This document shows positions 4,371 through 7,599 of a stretch of 7,599 nucleotides of DNA, one piece after another (position 1 is the first letter of the stretch; every line of letters begins with the position of its first letter). Under the pieces are notes generated by a model. The model did not search any database, was not told the origin of the DNA, and saw only the letters and a list, made by a program, of their open reading frames with translations. Position numbers and translations under genes: made by a program. Source of the DNA: an uncultured Treponema sp. GTDB lineage: Bacteria > Spirochaetota > Spirochaetia > Treponematales > Treponemataceae. Location: positions 1 to 7,599 of the forward strand of contig CALGGS010000005.1 in assembly GCA_937915735.1 (NCBI GenBank), in the 5' to 3' direction.

Positions 4371-5537
4371 CGCCTCAGAGCAAATCCGCTTTAACGCTTC
4401 TTCCAAAATTGGGCGGGGAGTCGCACAGTTTATTCGCTGGAACTTCTCCCCCTCACTGCCAAACATTTTTCCGTAATCAAGCCAGACCTTCGCTTTTCGT
4501 AAGATTCTCTCGCTGATTTCATAGTCGCTCAGCTCTGTAAAGTCTGAAAAATCCAGCCACAAAAGGTAAGTTCCCTCCGGAAGCATTACTCGGATTCGAG
4601 GGGCGTGTTCTGAAATATATTTTTGAGCGAACAAAATATTTTCCCAGATGTATGATTTAACCTGGTCAAACCACTCTGCCCCATCTGAATATGCGGCGGT
4701 GGCGGCGACAATTCCCATAAGGCTTGGCTCGTCGTAGCCGGTTTTGTCGTATTCTTTTTGAAAAGCCGCCCGTAGTTTTTCATTTTTGATTATGATATTT
4801 GAAAATTGCAAGCCCGCAAGATTAAATGTTTTGCTGGGGGAAGTGCAGATGACGGAATTTTCAGCCGCATCTTCTGAAAGAGTTGCCCAAACTGTGTGAG
4901 TGTGACCTTCAAAAACGATGTCCGAATGAATTTCATCAGAAACGACAAGGACATTGTGCCTAAGGCAGATTTCTGACAAGCGGGAAAGCTCCTCACGGCT
5001 CCAGACCCGTCCCCCCGGATTATGAGGAGAGCAAAAAACAAATAGCTTTACATTTTCACTGACGATTTTATTTTCAAAATCTTCAAAGTCAATTTCGTAG
5101 TGACCATTTTTTAAGACGAGGGGATTATTCACCACGCGGCGATTAAGAGCCTTTATCGTGTTAAAAAAGGGATAATAAACTGGCTTTTGGATTAAAACGG
5201 CATCGCCTTCCTCCGTGTAGGCTTTTATTGATGTGGCGATTGCGAAAACGACTCCAGGAGTGTTTACAATCCATTCATCTTCGATTTCGTAATTGTGGCG
5301 GGTTTTGAACCAATTTTTTACGGCCCCGTAATAGCGAGAATCCGGACGGCTGTAGCCAAAAATGCCATGCTCTGCCCTTTCTGCCAGTGCCTTCTGAATG
5401 CAGGCAGCGGTAGGAAAGTCCATATCGGCAACCCAAAGGGAAACAGCGTCAAGAGGCTTCTTGCGTTTTTCTGCCAAATCATATTTTATTGCGAAAGAGT
5501 TTTTTCTGTCCGTGATTTTGTCAAAATTGTATTTCAT
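4347..5537 (-). CDS. patB: MalY/PatB-family pyridoxal-phosphate C-S beta-lyase (cystathionine beta-lyase/cystalysin-like)
   Basis: The 396-residue product is a fold-type I pyridoxal-phosphate enzyme, cytosolic by sequence. Features in order are VSLWVADMDFPTA (32-44), a GYSRPD segment, VNTPGVVFAIATSIKAYTEEGD, VYYPFF (120-125), FCSPHNPGGRVW (168-179), VVSDEIHSD (198-206) with Asp201 for the cofactor ring, SPSKTFNLAGL (233-243) with Lys236 as the Schiff-base lysine, and FQRINCATPR with Arg368 for the substrate carboxylate. Family members cleave C-S bonds of cystathionine or cysteine to pyruvate, ammonia and a thiol or sulfide. Treponema denticola cystalysin, a haemolytic H2S producer of about the same length, is a close look-alike from memory. 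Substrate cannot be settled from sequence; MalY-type regulatory roles also exist. The start has AGGA six bases upstream. It converges with trpE and diverges from the TonB receptor gene. Confidence 0.92.
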   Translation of the reverse strand: MKYNFDKITDRKNSFAIKYDLAEKRKKPLDAVSLWVADMDFPTAACIQKALAERAEHGIFGYSRPDSRYYGAVKNWFKTRHNYEIEDEWIVNTPGVVFAIATSIKAYTEEGDAVLIQKPVYYPFFNTIKALNRRVVNNPLVLKNGHYEIDFEDFENKIVSENVKLFVFCSPHNPGGRVWSREELSRLSEICLRHNVLVVSDEIHSDIVFEGHTHTVWATLSEDAAENSVICTSPSKTFNLAGLQFSNIIIKNEKLRAAFQKEYDKTGYDEPSLMGIVAATAAYSDGAEWFDQVKSYIWENILFAQKYISEHAPRIRVMLPEGTYLLWLDFSDFTELSDYEISERILRKAKVWLDYGKMFGSEGEKFQRINCATPRPILEEALKRICSEALLFEHAS

Positions 5538-5543
5538 AATTTT

Positions 5544-5590
5544 CCTAGTAATTTAGTAGGTAGTATATTATATTCAGTGATTTTTGTAAA
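5544..5590 (-). promoter_or_regulatory. Predicted promoter of the MalY/PatB gene with three TACTA repeats
   Basis: Reading the minus strand, TTTACA (5590-5585) is followed after 17 bases by TATACT (5567-5562); an alternative -10 TATAAT overlaps the spacer. Between the -10 and the start codon the strand carries three TACTA words (plus-strand TAGTA at 5546-5550, 5554-5558 and 5561-5565), and CCTACTAAATTACTAGG is an imperfect palindrome. This could be an operator, but I cannot name its regulator. Confidence 0.5.
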
Positions 5591-5598
5591 TATGAGAA

Positions 5599-5698
5599 GT
5601 GAGAGTCAGATAGAGCCAGGCTCACCTTGATTTTTTGGTGAAGAGCCGCAGGAGGCCATTTATTGCAAAAAAATCGCAGGTGGCTTCTTTTTCTTTTG
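5599..5698 (+). terminator. Terminator-like leader with alternative hairpins upstream of the TonB receptor gene
   Basis: GTGAG (5599-5603) can pair with CTCAC (5621-5625), while TCACC (5622-5626) can instead pair with GGTGA (5637-5641); the two exclude each other. Then a stem 5650-5658/5681-5689 (9 bp with two G-T pairs) runs into a T-rich tail TTCTTTTTCTTTT, an intrinsic-terminator shape on the plus strand. GCAGGNGGC occurs twice (5648-5656 and 5676-5684). No cobalamin, TPP, FMN or SAM riboswitch core is visible. It could end a short transcript or be a regulated leader. Confidence 0.4.
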
Positions 5699-5760
5699 TT
5701 AGTTATTGTTAATCTTTTTTAGAATGTATATTTTTTCTCCCAAAAAAAACAGACTGGAGA
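5696..5760 (+). promoter_or_regulatory. Predicted promoter and ribosome binding site of the TonB receptor gene
   Basis: TTGTTA (5696-5701), an 18-base spacer and TAGAAT (5720-5725) form a plausible promoter directly after the terminator-like stem. GGAGA (5756-5760) lies five bases before the ATG at 5766. Confidence 0.5.
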
Positions 5761-5765
5761 AAACT

Positions 5766-7599
5766 ATGATAAAAAAAGTATGCGTCATTTCCTTGTTCCT
5801 GCTTTCGCCGCTCACTCTTTTTGCGCAGGAAGCGGAGGAGACAGATTCTTTTTCTGAAGATGTCATCACTGTTTCGGCTTCTAAAATTGACGAGTCTCTT
5901 TCAAAAACAACCGAGCATGTCGAAGTCATAACAGGCGAAATGATTGAGCAGTCGGGCGCTCATACCTTAAACGAAGTCCTTAACAGCGTGCCTGGCGTAA
6001 GTTTTGTCGGAAAAACAGTGGGAAATTCAGAGCCATTACAGATGAACGGCTTTACAGACGAATATGTAAAAATTCTGATTGACGGCGTTCCTGTTTCAAC
6101 TGGCGGAAGCTCTGCGATTTACAACTATATTTCCCTTGACAACATCGACCACATAGAAGTCATCGAAGGCTCTTCCTCTGCAATCTGGGGCTCAGACGCC
6201 ATTGCGGGGGTCATCAACATCATCACAAAAAAGCATGAAAGCGAAAAAATCTTTACCGGAAGCATTGAAGCGGAAGGAAGGAGCGATAAATCTCTTTTTG
6301 GAAGCGGGTCTGTTGCCGTAAACTATGCGGAATTCAGCGCCGAAGGAAAGGCGGGTTACGACTACAAAAAAGGCGAATATGAAAGCGCCACTTTCACGAA
6401 TCTCATAAGCGGAAAAAGCTATTCCTACGACAATTACACCGTTCCCGAAGAAAAAATGCTTACCGCAGGTGGAAAAATCGCCTGGAATCACGAGGACAGA
6501 TTAAAGTTTTCTCTCCAGACCGATTATTCAGAAGGGGAATCAAAGGACATTTCTTCAACGCAGCACGATGACGGCTACTATCAGCCTTACACGCAGACTC
6601 TTTCAGGGCTTTTCAGGGGCGAGTGGAACATAAACGACGAACATTCGGTAAAAGGATATTTTTCTGCCCGGAGATACCAGAGCGGAACGGAAAATCAGAA
6701 CTTCAGCGGAAGTTATCACGACAAGACCTTAAAAGAGTTCATTGATTTAGAGGGCGAAGTTTTATACGCCGGCTATATCACGCAAAATCAGCAGCTAATG
6801 GCAGGCATAAACGCACAGCAGTCAAGCTATGAAGATGAAGACGCAGATGACGAGGCAGAGAAAAGCTACAAAACGGCGAATTTCGGCCTGTTCGCTCAGG
6901 ATTCAATCACAATAGACAGGCTGTTGATTGTTCCCGGCATCCGCTTATTTTTCTCACTTCCGGTTGACAAGAGCCATGACGAGGATTTTATCTTTAACGC
7001 ATCTCCAAAGCTCAGTGCCCGTTATGAGCTGAGCGACGAATGGGCGTTTAAGGCTTCCTGTGGCTCAGGCTTTAAAATGCCGACTCTCACTCAAAAATAC
7101 AACAGCCACTACAAGGGAAAGGGAAATCCTGACTTAAAGCCTGAAACATCTTACTCGATAAACGCAAGTACCGACTGGAAAAACAGGCAGGGATTTTCAG
7201 CTTCAATCGGCACATATTTCACCTATCTTCACAATATGATTGACGCAATCGACTGGTACGAAAACGACGGAAGCTGGGGCGGAAGGAACTACGAGAATTT
7301 TGGAAATGTCATTTCGACGGGCGCAAATCTGAAGGCTATGTACAAAAAAGGCGTCTGGAACGCTTACCTTACATACAACTATCTTTTTATGAGACAGATT
7401 ACAGACGGTGAGTTTGAAGAGATTTCTGGGAAAATTCCTCATTCTATAAAAGGCTCTGTCACTTACACCATCGAAAAAACGCGCACCGATGTGAACATAA
7501 ATGCACTCTGGTACGCGCCGAGAGACAAAAGCTCTTCTTACGACTACAGCGGAACGGGCGAAACAAAGACCTCTGACTATTTTCTGGTAAATGCCAGGG
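5766..7599 (+). CDS. TonB-dependent outer-membrane receptor (BtuB/CirA-like), 3' end outside window
   Basis: The frame is open from 5766 through the window edge, giving 611 residues without a stop. A signal peptide (MIKK, hydrophobic 5-19, likely cut after Ala20 in LFA-QE) is followed by a TonB-box-like DVITVSA (32-38). A plug domain follows with VEVITGEMIEQSGAHTLNEV, LNSVPGVSF, ILIDGVPVSTGG and IEVIEGSSSAIWGSDAIAGVINIITKK. The rest alternates aromatic beta-strands typical of a 22-strand barrel, including FGLFAQDSITID, GSGFKMPTL, and NPDLKPETSYSINAS, the usual landmark in the second half of the barrel. Such receptors import cobalamin, haem or iron chelates using TonB energy. Siderophore/cobalamin receptors are typically 600-700 residues, so only a short piece is probably missing. 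Substrate is unknown; no cobalamin riboswitch was found upstream. It is divergent from the lyase gene. Confidence 0.92.
   Translation, partial: MIKKVCVISLFLLSPLTLFAQEAEETDSFSEDVITVSASKIDESLSKTTEHVEVITGEMIEQSGAHTLNEVLNSVPGVSFVGKTVGNSEPLQMNGFTDEYVKILIDGVPVSTGGSSAIYNYISLDNIDHIEVIEGSSSAIWGSDAIAGVINIITKKHESEKIFTGSIEAEGRSDKSLFGSGSVAVNYAEFSAEGKAGYDYKKGEYESATFTNLISGKSYSYDNYTVPEEKMLTAGGKIAWNHEDRLKFSLQTDYSEGESKDISSTQHDDGYYQPYTQTLSGLFRGEWNINDEHSVKGYFSARRYQSGTENQNFSGSYHDKTLKEFIDLEGEVLYAGYITQNQQLMAGINAQQSSYEDEDADDEAEKSYKTANFGLFAQDSITIDRLLIVPGIRLFFSLPVDKSHDEDFIFNASPKLSARYELSDEWAFKASCGSGFKMPTLTQKYNSHYKGKGNPDLKPETSYSINASTDWKNRQGFSASIGTYFTYLHNMIDAIDWYENDGSWGGRNYENFGNVISTGANLKAMYKKGVWNAYLTYNYLFMRQITDGEFEEISGKIPHSIKGSVTYTIEKTRTDVNINALWYAPRDKSSSYDYSGTGETKTSDYFLVNAR

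Noticed and set aside
5295..5630. Plus-strand frame opposite the lyase gene, and other antisense frames inside trpE and the TonB receptor
   Set aside because: They lie opposite confidently identified genes and have no recognisable domains or ribosome sites.
5590..5765. Cobalamin riboswitch upstream of the TonB-dependent receptor
   Set aside because: Expected because such receptors often import B12, but no B12-box or conserved core could be found on the plus strand.

Overview
The window looks like chromosomal DNA of a host-associated spirochaete, most likely a Treponema. The evidence is a surface protein made of a Listeria/Bacteroides-type repeat plus an FGE-sulfatase (C-type-lectin-fold) domain, a MalY/PatB C-S lyase closely resembling the Treponema cystalysin family, and an outer-membrane TonB-dependent receptor. 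The genus is an inference; no rRNA or other marker gene is present.

Layout. Bases 1-1245 hold the 3' part of a surface-protein gene whose reading frame is broken near 192-195. Its last 110 bases look like the variable repeat of a diversity-generating retroelement (DGR) target. A perfect 7-bp stem with a 4-nt loop straddles the stop codon, where known DGR targets carry a hairpin. No reverse transcriptase, Avd gene or template repeat is visible, so any diversification machinery must lie elsewhere. Bases 1258-2440 are an accessory stretch: a GC-rich, multi-hairpin element (about 1342-1481), an isolated very AT-rich gene of unknown function (1504-2229), and palindromic repeats (2260-2391). A 14-bp exact direct repeat flanks the AT-rich gene.

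Bases 2439-2781 are three tandem units of 115, 114 and 114 bp. Each folds into the same three hairpins, and the first unit differs in sequence while keeping the pairing. The array runs into a fourth, truncated start that forms the -35 region of the trpE promoter. Two related 20-bp palindromes (2782-2801 and 2816-2835) sit on that promoter and look like operators.

Bases 2898-4370 encode anthranilate synthase component I (TrpE), standing alone without trpG or other trp genes in view. It converges with, and overlaps by 24 bp, a minus-strand MalY/PatB aminotransferase-fold lyase (5537-4347). Bases 5538-5765 are a divergent control region with a lyase promoter, a stretch with alternative hairpins and a terminator-like stem, and a promoter and ribosome site for a TonB-dependent receptor (5766 to the window edge, incomplete).

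The core metabolic and transport genes look ordinary. The unusual part is 1108-2835: a putative DGR target site, an orphan AT-rich gene in a structured repeat setting, and a tandem structured-repeat array feeding into a promoter.
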